64,000 nt of DNA from Sphagnum compactum. Lineage: Eukaryota; Bryophyta; Sphagnopsida; Sphagnales. The DNA is taken from the NCBI GenBank assembly GCA_965153455.1, contig OZ234496.1, forward strand, positions 4,411,207 through 4,475,206. Reading direction: 5' to 3'. Positions 26,673-38,550 of this stretch are shown here, in pieces. The position numbers were made by a program, and so were the translations under genes. The notes beneath the pieces were generated by a model that saw nothing but the letters and a program-made list of their open reading frames with translations, ran no database searches and had not been told where the DNA came from. Position 1 is the first letter of the stretch; the number at the start of each line of letters is the position of its first letter.

Positions 26673-28333
26673 TTCAACACACATATCACAGACATGTTTC
26701 CCATACATCCTGGTCTGGAAATCTGTCCCCGTATTCAGAATCTCTTTGGTTCTATGCTCCAACCCCTTCTTCCTCTATTTAATATTAAAGCCTCAATCAT
26801 CCATGCATTATGCACTGCTACAAGAGAGGGCTCTGGGTTCAATGCAAGCAAAGTATATCATTTTATAACTTTTGCCATTCCAGAGATCTATTCTTCAGTC
26901 CCTATTTTTTTTCTAATCTCTCTTGTAACCTGAATCATCCATGCATGCAGCATTATACACTGAAATCTGATACAAGAGAATGGGGCTCTGGGTTCAATGC
27001 AAGTAACAATTTTATAATCCCATCTCATACACCTAAACTCTCTCAAAAATCTCCTGAAAATCTAGACACCTGACACCAATGATATGATAGTGGCCCATGC
27101 TGCATGCATCATTTGCCACCATTGTTAATCCCAAAAAATGCTTCAGAAGTTGACCCTAATTGCAACCCTTGTACTTTACAATGTATGTATTCAGTACTAA
27201 TAATACTATGCTAGCCAAAAGTTGACTTTCTAATCAAGACCCAATATTCAATTTTGTCCACCAAAAATGATTGACTGGTTTCCAGTCTTCTAAACTCCAG
27301 GTATATTATATATACATGTGTGTGGCACTGTACTATGTGTATGAAAATTTCAGGTTCTGGAAGATCTAACAGCTGCATCACCCAAGGTCTCAGCTTGAAG
27401 GAACCTGTTGTAAATTAACTTTTTGGATTTGATGGAAAAACAATATAGCTATATTGACGTGAATAGCAAGTTCAAAGGAGGTGGAAACATGTACCTTGAA
27501 CAAGGGTTGCCACACGCAGTAAGGGATAAGCAGTTTTCACCATGGACAATATACCTAACCTCCAGAATGTGGAGATGTGGTCTCAGTATTTGGCTATCAC
27601 AGGCCCAACTACAATGTCAAAGCTGCCCCATGCCCATAAACTTGACTCACCAGATATGGACATTCATTAGGTATGGATGCAATAAGAAACATAGTTTGCT
27701 TCGGTATGAAAGGAATGAAGTATGGAGAATAGGATACCCAAAAAAAAGAAGAAGAATGTACTTCTTGATCAATAATCTGCAGCTTAGAGCTGACAGCAAT
27801 CAAATTGGAGACCCAGATAAGCCACTGAATATCACTTTTTCATTGTCCTAGGCTAATTTTTGTCTACATCTAGAAGTGTGATCTGTAGTCTTTCTAATTC
27901 AATAGTGCCACTTTAGAAATACAAATTGCTGAAGGCAACATGCACCATTCAACTTATTCATCTCTCTGTGATCACTCTTCCACCTCAAATTCATTGAATA
28001 TTTGTTTTCTGCAGTTAGAAAGAGATTTAAGATCTCCAAAGAAATAGTCTGTTTAGAGTCTCTTGGACCCATAATCCTCAACTGTCACCAGCCATTCCTA
28101 AGAGGCTGACAATTCCTGGATGGTTTTAGGGTCATATTGTACCTGTGCACCATGTCAGCCACAACAACTTGTCTGTAATTCAGCTCAGCTCTGGCTGTGG
28201 TGTTGACACACATAGGGGTCTCCTCCAACTCTGAGCTGTTTGGCTTATTGGTCGTTGGACAACAGTTGTAGTTTGAATTGAATTCAGGTATTGAGAAACT
28301 TGGGAAGAAAATTTTCTGTATATGGTTGGAGGG

Positions 28334-31300
28334 TCATAAGTGCTTTGCAAGCCATGGCATCTCCTTGTCATCTTTTAGAGCAAATGAGACATCATCACTG
28401 CCAAGTCACATCATCCCCCAACACAGAGGAAAAGTTTATGAGTGTACAAAATTTGTATCTAAGGATAAACACTTACAAAAGCAAATTCACTCATTGAAAC
28501 CCAGAGAAGATGTTTTGCTGGACCTACCAAGGAAAATTGAGCTGCAGCTTTTGAAGGCGATGGCGAGCCCCAGCTTCGCACAAAAGTATTCGACATGCTC
28601 CAAGCCTAGACCTGCCCATAATTGTTTGTGAACACAATTGCACAGTAAGGCAATACAGAAACAGAAATGATACTGACTTTCTGCATTGTGGCTGGTATGA
28701 ATCTTATCATGCCCATATACCACTGAAGCCAATTTTGCAAACATACCCAATAGCAAGAAGGGCATCAGCAGTAGGGCATGGCACTCCATGGGTTGCACAT
28801 AAACGAATGCATGCATCAACCACCTGCTCCCAACAAAGCCCAAAAACATGGCAGTGATCAGGGACATAGATGATTGTACTGTAAACCAAGAAACTAGTTC
28901 TGAAAGCTGACAACCACATGATGACTTGATGGAGGATGGGTTTGGCTGCCAGTTTGACTTCAAATCAATTTTCTTTTAGGATTCTTGAGGTGCAGAGAGG
29001 TGTATGTTTGTTGCAAAAAGGGATGAAACACCCACCTTCTCAAATGAGGTCTCAACCATGGTAGTTCGTTGTTGTTCATTTACCATAGCAACAAGAAAGA
29101 TCTTGGCATACTTTGCACACCTCTTCATCATCTGAAACTCAACATAGTGAAGGCATCATTGTTAGGCTTTGTGTCAAGTACAAAACAAACCCAATTCTAC
29201 AAGATGGCTGATTCTAGTGAAGGAGCATAGGGCATGCAAATATACCTCCTGATCCTATAGATTCCCTTTTTCCTCTTTAGCAACACAAATGAGTGCGAAC
29301 TTTCATTTTTCATGAGCAGTTTTGCAAGTCACAATGGTTGAGATTTGTTCACCTGGATATGTGGGGCTTGGAACATCTCACTGATAGCAGCCTCAACATC
29401 TGACATGCCTATCAGCTTGCTGCCTGACTGCAAAAGCCCTTGAAAAGATTGTAATCCTTCTCTTTCAGAGGCTTTCCTTGGTAGGTCCATGGAGACATGA
29501 TTGGACATTGAGGGTTGTGAGCGCTCTTCTGCAATTTCTACTGCCCGTCTGCAAAGCTCCAATGCACGGCGAGCATCCCCAGACACTGCTGCTACCTGTA
29601 TCCACAGAGCTACCAGTTTTTCAGCCTTATTGCTCACCATCTTCCTGCTTATGTCTGAAATACAACTCACATTACTCTCCCTTTCCCTGTTCTGCTTCTG
29701 ATGTTCTGTCCTCCTGACTCACCTTGAGGAAAGAAAAATAAGATACCTCTTTATCATTCAGAAAAGAAAGACCCAATGAGACATGATCAAGAGACATCAG
29801 ATCTGGTCTGAAGAACTTCTGATCTGTTGAGTCTCTTGCAAGAGCTTTCATCAGATGATCTTCCACTACTACTTGAGTTCTCATCAGTCCCAGATACTCT
29901 GCTCTGCTCTATCTGTGTGAGTGTGTGTGTCTCTCTCTTGCACTTGATACCAATGTCAACATGACAATGGGAAGAATACCTTGCGTGAAGCAAACTCAAC
30001 AGCCTGCTTGTCAAAAGCAGCAATGCCATGTAAGCGTGTTGCCAGAATCTGCTGCAGCTGTGTGTGGGAGTAAGGGCTGAATGATATTCTATTAAGCCCA
30101 AGACGGCTTGCAATCCTAGGCAGCATTCGCTCAGGCAAATCCATTGTGTTTGCAATCCCTGTTAGCACCATCAATACAAAAATGCCTTATCATCAGCTCA
30201 CAGCATGAGAACCAATTATTTGCAGAACTGAAGCCAAAACATGAGGATCAATCTGAAGAATCCCAAAGGTGGGGTTTGATGGTGGAGTGTACCAATAACA
30301 ATGAGTCGAGAGTTTGGGTGGCTAGGCCAATCAAAGAGATTATAAAGTACCTGAAAATGCAAAACACAGGTCAGAATACACTTGATCAGTTTCTGCATTT
30401 GATAGTAGGACAAAAAAAAGCATTCATGTTAACACATACAAAACACATTTCCTTAAACAAAAGAGGCAAGCAAGTAGAAGTACCGATTGGTTTCGGGTCA
30501 CAAGGAGGTCCAGCTCATCAACAAGTAGAATACAAGGGCGGGCATTCATGCCTTTGAGAGGTTTCGTTTCTGAGAAGCGAGCATCCAGCAACTGTAGAGC
30601 TCGCCGCCAACCCACATGCTGGCCAGTCAAAGCCTCATGCAGTACCTGCACACATGTGATGAGCCAATTCCATGACATGTCTGTATTACAAATGCTGTCT
30701 CTTACAAGTGTTCCGAACCTCATGGAAAGGAAAACTAACCATGACCCACTGTGGAAGGTCATAATCTCTTCATTCAGCAAGGCAAAATGAGCTCTCTCTT
30801 CACATCCCTCAACATATGGGACCTTTCATTCATGGTTTATACTTTTGGGGAACATCTGAACTTTCCTTGTTCCCAAGAAGGAGCAAGGCTGTGATATAAG
30901 GATGAGCATCTTAAGGTTTACATTACAACTAAAATGCCACACAATAATAGCTTCTTCTTCCTCTCATTGACCTTGACAAAAATGGCTTCAGAAAAAACTT
31001 ACAGAGTAGGCATGGTCTGGAGAAGGCAGGCGGAGTCCATTGATCTCCACAAAACGGTAGGGGGGCAGTTCATTCTTGTCCACTTTAGCTCGCAGTCCCT
31101 TCATCACCTCAAGGACTGTTGCAGTCTGTGAACAACAAAAGAGACAATATAAATGCTATTCAGATATCTCCCTTGCCACCCTAAAGCTCATGCAAGCCTG
31201 ACATTGTACTACCGAGTCAGCTCATTCAACCCCTTAATTGAGCATGTAGAAAATTTCAAGCACACAAATCATTCAGATATACTACCCATCATGAGACCTA

Positions 31301-34300
31301 GCATCTGTCAATGATAAGCATTCCAACCCACCCACCTTGCCAGTTCCTGGTACGCCACTTATGTAGAGACAGCAGCCTAAGCAGTGCTCTCCTGCTGCCA
31401 CAGCTTCCTTGAGAAAGGACTCAATCTCATTCCGCTCCCTGAATGAATCAATCCCACCAGCTGCATAATCAGAAATCGCCCCAAAAAACCTTCAATGAAA
31501 CCCTGGAAACAAAACATTTGATCAGGGTCAAAAACCAACAATTTTAGCCATACTTGTCTCGGCAGGGTAAGGATGCTGGAGTTGCAGACAGCATCAGGGC
31601 AGCTTTGGCCTTCTCTAGCTCTGTCAAGGGGCGCTTTCTTGATGGAGGGATACATTTAGCACCAATGCCTTCAATGCGGTCAGCATAACCTCGCCGGACA
31701 TTCTGCAGAGACAACAAGCAAACAGTTATGTGAGTGCAAATGTGAAGTGAACATAATCCCTGACTGAGGTAGGTACATGGTTAGTCAGCCAGTCAGTCAG
31801 TAAGGAAGCTCCACTTGGATTCCAGTAGACAACCAAGAAGTGAAAAGAGACGAAAAGAAGTCTTGAAAGCAAAAAAGCGGCATGTAATCTCAAACAGCCT
31901 TCACAACCCCAGAAAATTCCCAGATGGTGTTTGAGACTCACTGCTGCTCTTGAGGCAGGAGGTCCTTTCTTTTGCTGTGTATTAGTTTTACATCTAGACC
32001 GGGACATGCCACCACCTACTCTGTAGTCCTCTTCATTCTCATCAGGTCCATCATCATCATTATCATCATCTTCATCATCCTCCTTCCCATCTACAACACC
32101 ATGGGGGCCTTGCATGGGATGGAAGTTTTCATCATCGCTGTCATCTCCCTCACTCTCCTAAATTTCAGAGAACATTCAATTAGAAAAATAAATCAGGCAA
32201 GGCTTCTCCACAAGACATCCATGCAAGGAGATGCTCACAGGAAGATGATTGCAGATGCAACAGAAACAGCAACTAATTACACATAATGTTGCTTTGTTCC
32301 TGGAAGTATATAGTAGATTGGCCTCAACATTCACAACATCAAACAAAAGAATAAATTGCAGGAACAGGAGAAACAAGAAGATAAAAGAAGATTTACATGA
32401 TCAAAGGCATCGGCAATACGTTTGAATGTCTGGTGTCTGAAGTCATATTCATGACCACACAAGAATACATCGTCACCCTCGTGACTGGATTTGCTGTACT
32501 CCTCGGGAGACATAACATAGCAATGTCGGAGTATTGTATCCATCTGCAAAGAAAAAGAAAAAAAAGAAAAAAATGCAATCTTGGGTTCAGCAGAAGGTAA
32601 AAAAGTTCAGTGGATTTGGGCAAAGCTGAAAAACAGAAACAAAGCTAAAACCCCACCCAAATCCAGATAGAAATTCTCAGTGAAAGGCACAGTAGAAGCA
32701 AAAAATCCATAAGAGTAGAGCATGAGATTTAGTTGAAGGAGTTGTAGGAAATGAAGAAGGACCACCACCTCATTCTCATCCACTGTATTGGAACGGAAAA
32801 GCTCACGGCGAGCATGCCAAGGTTTTCGTCCTTCTGCAGTTTCTTCAGGTAATGTCCACCAGCGAGCTTGGAAGTAGTATGTCCCATCATTCTCACACCA
32901 TAGCCTGCCAAAAAAAAAAGCCACTTCTTGCATCAGATCTGATCCTCCCACATGATGCTTGAGCATTGTCTAGAAGACCAGAAGCAATCCAATTGTCCTT
33001 GCAGTGTGATGGAGTGCAAGAAAGAACTCTCACTTCTCAATACGAGCAGCCCAAATCTCTTGGGCAAGGAAGCGTTCACGTGCTGTTCTTCGTCTCTTCC
33101 GCTCATGAGGCTGATGCTCCACCACCTACAGAATGTACCCACAAACCATGACATCCCTTGCACACACCCATCTAGCTCTTAAACCCTAAACCCTACAACC
33201 TGAAACCCTTCTTCTGCAATACTACAAGAACAGGAGCTGCTGTTGGTGAGAGAGATGACCCTCCCACCCACCTGCAGCTCTCCTTTTGTAATTGCTTCAT
33301 AATTGAGAAAAATTCAATTGTGATATCTCTCACACATCCAGATCTTAAACCCTAAACCCTAAAACCCTTCTGCAATATGACAAGAACAGGAGCTGCTGTT
33401 GATGAGAAAGATGACCCTTCCACCCACCCACCCACCTGCTGCTCTCCGTTTGCAATTGCTTCACAGTTGAGACAAATCCAATCGTGTCATGTCTCGCACA
33501 TCCAGATCTTAAACCCTAAACCCTAAAACCCTAAACCCTTCTGCAATGCGACAAGAACAGGAGCTGTTGGTGAGAGAGAGAGAGATGACCATCCCACCCA
33601 CCTGCTGCTGCTCTCCTTTTGCAATTGCTTCACAGTTGAGACAGAACCAATCGCCCTCTGGAACTTCAGTGAGAGGTGGAGTCAAGCAACTGAGATGAAA
33701 TCCGCCGAGACAATCGTCGCACTCGATCATGATCTCTTTTCCGAACTCTCCACAGACTTGGCATTCCTCCACTTCTTCGTCGGAGTCCGAGGCCAGCAGC
33801 TCCTGCAGCTGCTGATCCTCCTCATCATCATTCTGCTGCCCATTCTCGTCGTTGGATCTTCTCACATACACATCGTCCCCGACTCTGTACTCGACTTCAT
33901 GAAACAGAACTCTCTTGAAGAATACTCTGTTGTTGTTGCTCTTCCCATCCTTGTTTGTTCCTTGCTTCGTCCTATCTGTTGTTCTTGACATGCGCTTCTT
34001 AGCAGCCGTGGCACCCCCATCCAATGCTGCTGCTTCCTGGTGCTGAATCTTCTTCTTAGAGCTGGGCTTTGGATCCTCTTCTTTCTGTTGTACAAGAGAA
34101 ACTAGTCGAGGGGATTTTCTTCTTCTGAGATTCTCTAAGGTCTGCAAATTTCGGAGAGCTTGTGACGACGACAACCCATTAGGAAGTTCTTCCCCAACAG
34201 CAACAGGGGCAATCGGCTTCCGCTCTAATCCCATTCCAGAATCTTCTTCATCTTCTCGAGCTCGCGCTTTTGCGTCGTCGAACTGGAGACGTCGAGGGAC

Positions 34301-34447
34301 GACACGATGATGAGGAGGAAGAGGAGGAGGAGGACAAAGCCCTGGAGTGGATGGCGACAACAATGGCGCCGCGATGTACTCCACTGCACCATCGAGTTCA
34401 AATGACTTCCGCTTCTTAGAACCGAGAGGCCTCCCTCTCGATTTCAT
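28334..34447 (-). CDS. ORC1: Origin recognition complex subunit 1 (16 exons, 924 aa)
   Basis: ORC1 is the AAA+ ATPase of the nuclear origin recognition complex, which loads MCM helicases with CDC6. I joined minus-strand exons 34447-33602, 33125-33034, 32904-32769, 32543-32397, 32157-31942, 31702-31554, 31438-31336, 31125-31003, 30645-30484, 30350-30293, 30158-29980, 29595-29353, 29131-29036, 28823-28747, 28611-28528 and 28397-28334. Every intron is GT-AG, and the 2,775 bases stay in frame. Visible parts: an N-terminal AT-hook-like RGRP (residues 4-7); a BAH domain from about residue 175 to 400, interrupted by a PHD finger (229-272, CQVC to CLNC); an acidic stretch (about 425-455); Walker A GVPGTGK (557-563); Walker B LLVDELD (about 644-650); sensor 1 ANTMD (680-684); SRLGL with the arginine finger (695-699); sensor 2 SGDARRA (742-748); and a winged-helix C-terminus. 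The start is the first in-frame ATG after a stop at 34,505-34,507. An alternative exon-7 acceptor (31489) would add 17 in-frame codons not expected in the family. Confidence 0.96.
33165..33655 (-). repeat. Three-unit tandem array copying the end of ORC1 exon 1
   Basis: Units of about 160-168 bp occur three times; the last contains the true end of exon 1 (33602-33655). Each unit carries a telomere-like block (CTTAAACCCTAAACCC), then TGCAAT and ACAAGAACAGGAGCTG, then CCCACCCACCTG followed by an exon-like segment ending in a GT donor (copies near 33272-33318 and 33436-33483). On the gene strand each unit offers a possible 5' splice site. Only the first donor (33601) keeps the frame, because reading past it meets a stop at 33509-33511. 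Confidence 0.85.
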
Positions 34448-34687
34448 CAGAAAAGATTTCTGAGCTCCTCCCACACAATGCCAGCCAACAAGCTCCACCC
34501 AGATTCAGATTGCAACCAGATTCCTAAAAAATAGAAACACCCAAAAGCACGAGGGGAAGATGCAGCAGCCGGAGGAGGAGAAGCAATAACGGTCATTGCA
34601 GCAGCAAAGCAGCAGCGGAGATGACCCATGACGACAGCGGAGGAGAGACCGCCCGCGCGCGCTCGCGCCCGAGAGAGAGACAAATGC

Positions 34688-34712
34688 GCGGGAAAGATGG
34701 ATGCGCGGGAAA
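34688..34712 (-). promoter_or_regulatory. Two E2F-type sites upstream of ORC1
   Basis: GCGGGAAA occurs at 34688-34695 and again at 34705-34712, which reads TTTCCCGC on the gene strand and matches the E2F consensus TTTSSCGC. The sites are 17 bp apart and about 240-265 bp before the ORC1 start codon, next to a GC-rich CGCGCGC patch. E2F/DP factors are known to drive pre-replication-complex genes at G1/S, so the placement fits. Confidence 0.75.
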
Positions 34713-37540
34713 ACTGACAGGAGGACCTCCGCAGTTCCTCTTCCCCCACGTTCTTCATATTTCCCTCGCGGTTCTTTTCCCTCCAATTCTCGACAGATCT
34801 GCCGCGACCCAACGTCAGGATCGGGATGGATTCTTTCTTTCTCATCATGGTTTTGCAGACCTGCAAAAGAAGAAAAATCTTCTTCCGAGTCTTCTTCTGA
34901 TTGCATGCAGTGTGAGCCAAACATGCATGCATGCATGCATCTTTTGCTTCTGCTTCAGAGTTACTTCAGCTGACTCTCTGGTGTTGACAACAGAGAGTAC
35001 TTAGTAGTACGACACGCACAAGAACCATTTTCGACTTGCCCAGGATCATCATCAATCTTCCGTTAAAGCACATTAAGGTAGACAAATTTTGTCAAAGCTT
35101 TTCCATGCAGAATTTTTTCTGACAATAACCAGCTATGATTTCACATTCAGAAGTTGCAGCTGAAAATGCCAAATGCAAGAACTTCAAATGCTGAAGCTGA
35201 CCGATTCAAGTTGATTAAAGTAGTGTGACTGCAAATCTGGAACAAACATTGTTTTGTATGTGAATTGTCTTCTTGGTTGCCAGGAATAATGTTCCTGCAA
35301 ACAAATCTAAGAATCAAAGAAACAGGAAAAAAAAAGAGATACAGCTAAATCATGATCTGAAAAGGAACTGCAGAGCCGGAGAAATGGCAGAGGTCACAGT
35401 CCTGTTGCAAATTCACAATTTGTCAGAAGCAAATGGGGGACTTGGACACATATGCTGCTGCACCAAAGCTCACTCTCTCAACAATTGTTTGGGACAATTG
35501 TTGGAAAGAGCACTCCTGAAAATGGAAATTGCACAAATTTTGAAAACTGCTTATCGATAGCTGTGATTATGTACAGCAAAATGCACTACAGTCTACCACA
35601 TGGTTGGAATCTGTTCATCTTGTTAGGGCCTGAACCCTCGAAGCAGTCTGATGATAGCAACTTCCTCCACATCTACTACCTTCTCATAAAACATGAATGA
35701 GCATGGTGATTTCTTCATGCAATAGATGGTGCAATTCCTTAAAGAGAGAATCATCCTGGTTAATGTGCTGCAAAGTGGGATTGCTTGAATCTGAATGTAG
35801 CTTGTAGCAATTGCACTTATCAGTCACTGCAGTATAGAAATTCCAGGTATAGATGACACAAATATGTCACTGCAGGAATGATTGTAGAAGTCCACTGCTC
35901 TGTGCTGCCTCTCTCATGCAAGTCAATAATCAATACCCCAAGCTGTTGTATGTGTAGTGAAAAAAGTGACTGACTGAATGGGTTACTAGACTTGCACCAA
36001 GTTGTGTTGATCAATGCCACTGCCTCTTCCTCTCTTGCATGGGGGCTGGGTGAAAAGCTCTCCAGGGAAACGAATACACTTTTCTCAAAGACAGGTGGAG
36101 AAGATCTTCTCTTGAATATAAGATTGGGTCACTCAGCATGGAACTCTGCACAAAAACAGTTCTGTTGACATGCTTCACATCATTGGAAAGGCACCCAACA
36201 ATGTTGACTAGCTAGCACTCAAGAGACCAATAACCACCACATCATATACACTTGCAATCTCAAGGCACCAAACTATGCTGTGATTTTGCAATTTAACGAA
36301 AGTCAAGCTTATGAAGTTCAACATGTGGCAGAAGGTGAGTGGGTTCATGATATTCATGAAAAATCTGGCATGCCAAATGTCAGATCAGAAACAAAAAAAA
36401 CAAGTGGAATTAGTGTATAGAGTAAGGAATATGCCAATGATATCAAGAATTTCTGTGGAAGGCAATGGTGTGAACCATATGAACATGTTACCTGGATCAT
36501 ATTGCTCACTGTTTAAGCTCCTCCAAAACCAACACAATCACACTCTCCCAATCAGATCAAAACCTACAAATCATTGTGTACATGCGTTTTCAGGCACCCA
36601 AACCTCAGTTGGATTTTCTTGAACATATACCCTAAACCCTTCTGCATAATACATTCCAGGTAGTACATAAGTCCTTGAAGCAAGAGATGTCAACCTAGAT
36701 CCATGAAATGAATACACAGAAGAAAACTAATGGGGTGTCTGAAGAATGTGCAAATAATATATCAGAGAAATGAAGAGTTCTGAAACAATAGGTATATTAT
36801 TAGTGTGCACCCTTCTTCTTATTCCTCCTCTTCTTGGCTTTGAAAGTGACTTGCAAACTTGTAGAGCTATTGAAGAAGTGGAATCTGTACCAAGAGCTAC
36901 AAAGTCCTACTACTCTCACCAACAATCCCATGAACTTGACCTAATCGCAGCTCCCATGAACTTGTCCATTGAAATAGGTTTGATTGGGATCTGACCGAGC
37001 AAGCGAGGGTACATAAATCTATACATACCTGAGAAACCTGAGCAGGTGTTTGCATGGGTCGATCTTACAGCAGGTTGTCAGACAGCAACAGAAGAAAAAC
37101 CAGCAACACTTAACTTCTCCGCCACTATGGCCTTTTGCAAGCCCACAACTCTGAGCGTTGCCATCGAATTGGTTGCCCGCATTCTGATGCCCTCCTCCTT
37201 CTTAGTCTTGCCATCAATATCATCTCTGCTACTACTTGCTGATGCCCCAGAAAGCAAAAAAAAAGTGCAGACAAAAAAACAAAGCACCCGACAAACTTCA
37301 GACCCCTAGCTCACAACAACAATCCAACAACAATGCCATGTGCTAAACCCTAAAACCCTAAACCTAAGAAAGTGCAGACACAAACGGACTCAACTAACTT
37401 CAAAGCCAAGCTAACAACAACAATGCCATGTAAAACCCTAAACCCCAAGTAGCTAATGTATACCTATACATCACTACTTTCACTTTAGGTTTCAATACCT
37501 ACTAAACCTACATTCTAAACTTGAACTAGGGTTCAACAAG
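34713..37540. other. ORC1 upstream region and unassigned intergenic sequence
   Basis: The first few hundred bases are probably ORC1 promoter. The rest has moderate GC content but no recognised domain. AACCCTAAA telobox-like words occur near 36,631, 37,345 and 37,435. A 74-codon plus-strand frame at 36,770 is listed separately. A minus-strand frame at 37,078-37,287 has a hydrophobic start but lacks an ATG. Confidence 0.5.
36770..36994 (+). CDS. Possible small secreted peptide (74 aa), unassigned
   Basis: I do not recognise this protein. It begins with ATG and has a short N-region followed by a hydrophobic run (ILLVCTLLLIPPLLGF), which looks like a cleavable signal peptide, and then a polar tail with a single cysteine. 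Length and composition resemble small secreted plant peptides, but no known family motif (CLE, RALF, CEP or similar) is evident. No intron or promoter support is visible. A chance open frame is quite possible. Confidence 0.25.
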   Translation: MKSSETIGILLVCTLLLIPPLLGFESDLQTCRAIEEVESVPRATKSYYSHQQSHELDLIAAPMNLSIEIGLIGI

Positions 37541-37546
37541 AGTTGT

Positions 37547-37759
37547 GGTGCATTCACACTTGATGTTAAATCAATGTTAAATGAAAATCTAGGTGGCATC
37601 CTAGGCGGCACCCAATGTTAAATAGGCGCTAGCTTAATGTTAAATGATTGTAAGTTTAACATAAAATCTTCATGATACCGAAGTTTAAGTCTTAAATGAC
37701 TAGTATGGTGTTAAGGGACTTCAAACGCTAGAGTCCCTAACACCGAGTGTGAACACACC
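37547..37759. mobile_element. MITE-like element with about 23-bp terminal inverted repeats
   Basis: The left end GGTGCATTCACACTTGATGT and the reverse complement of the right end (GGTGTGTTCACACTCGGTGT) match at 16 of 20 positions, and similarity continues a few bases inside. The 213-bp body has TGTTAAAT words and no coding capacity, as expected for a non-autonomous DNA element. AGAGTTGTGGTG occurs both just outside and across the left end and about 23 bp beyond the right end, so the target-site duplication is unclear. Confidence 0.6.
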
Positions 37760-37982
37760 TTTAGGGTTGTTATTCTTGGCAGAGTTGTGGTGTATGGACT
37801 AGGGGTACTCTAAAATCATAGTCTAAATACATGAGTATGAAGCATGTTAAAAATTAGAGTATGTTGAGTACACAAATGTTGGTGTTTTATTGCAATGAGG
37901 AGTTAAAGAATACACCATCTCATTTTTCATCTTCACTAGACCACTCAACAACAAATGATTATTTGTAATCTAGATCAAACAA

Positions 37983-38227
37983 TTTGTCATGCAATTTGAT
38001 GTCTCTAAATACGTACACTAGATTGTTTGTTTTCTTTGATGACAATTAGTTTTGTCATTTTGAGTGAAACATACTTGTAAAAAGCTCCAATTCCTCTCAC
38101 ATGATAATGCTAATGTCACTTGAGTTAACACTTGAATAAACATTTTCTTATAGTTTAGGAGTTTCAACTGCCGAGCATTCCTACTATTGAAGAATTGGTC
38201 ATGGCAACAACACAAATGTTCTTTCAT
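37983..38227 (-). pseudogene. hAT-type transposase relic (dimerisation domain)
   Basis: On the minus strand one frame reads LTQVTLALSCERNWSF, which matches the conserved CERNWS segment of the hAT C-terminal dimerisation domain. After a frameshift, NNLVYVFRDIKLHDK matches the downstream DLVYV(x)YNL-type segment. The rest of the transposase is not visible, so this is a decayed, non-functional fragment. I recognise the family from these motifs only. Confidence 0.7.
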
Positions 38228-38550
38228 TAGGACATTGTAGTTGGAGAGAAACTGAACATGATGTTGTAAATGATGAAGGTGTCTTTGTTGATAAAGGGTG
38301 AGTAATTACATGTGACCCAAGGGAAGCAATGCTTGATGATGATTTGGGTGAAGATCGTGTTGAATTATTCATCTTGTATTGCGTTGATGACATATCAACG
38401 ATAATGAATATTTGGAAATGGCCATTGTCATAGATAATTCTTCATGGGCATTCTTTGAGAGCTCTTCTCAAATCATACAATGATAGTCATATATTTGATG
38501 TAGATGTAGAGTGAAAAATTGGTGTTAAGAAAAAATAATATACCTTTCAT

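Larger units (their letters stand above)
20001..28333. other. Intergenic block with dispersed and tandem repeats
   Basis: No gene is recognised between the block start and the ORC1 stop codon. It contains a 91-bp tandem duplication, copies of two dispersed repeat families, and a four-unit array at 26,181. A 142-codon open frame at 27,423-27,851 has no recognisable domain. The last few hundred bases should include the ORC1 3' untranslated region. Confidence 0.55.

Noticed and set aside
27423-27851. 142-codon plus-strand open frame
   Set aside because: No recognisable domain, no splice or promoter support, and unlikely composition; listed only as part of the intergenic block.
28278-30557. Plus-strand frames of 117 and 137 codons antisense to ORC1
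   Set aside because: They overlap well-supported ORC1 exons and introns on the other strand and have no domain of their own.
34448-34498. Upstream GTG start extending ORC1 by 17 residues
   Set aside because: The codon is GTG, not ATG, and an in-frame stop lies just before it; the ATG at 34447 is the first usable start.
34505-35004. Several 90-160-codon frames on both strands in the ORC1 upstream region
   Set aside because: They arise from locally higher GC content, overlap each other, and contain the E2F sites; no domains are seen.
37078-37287. 69-codon minus-strand frame with a signal-peptide-like start
   Set aside because: The first codon is GTG and a stop precedes it without any ATG in between.
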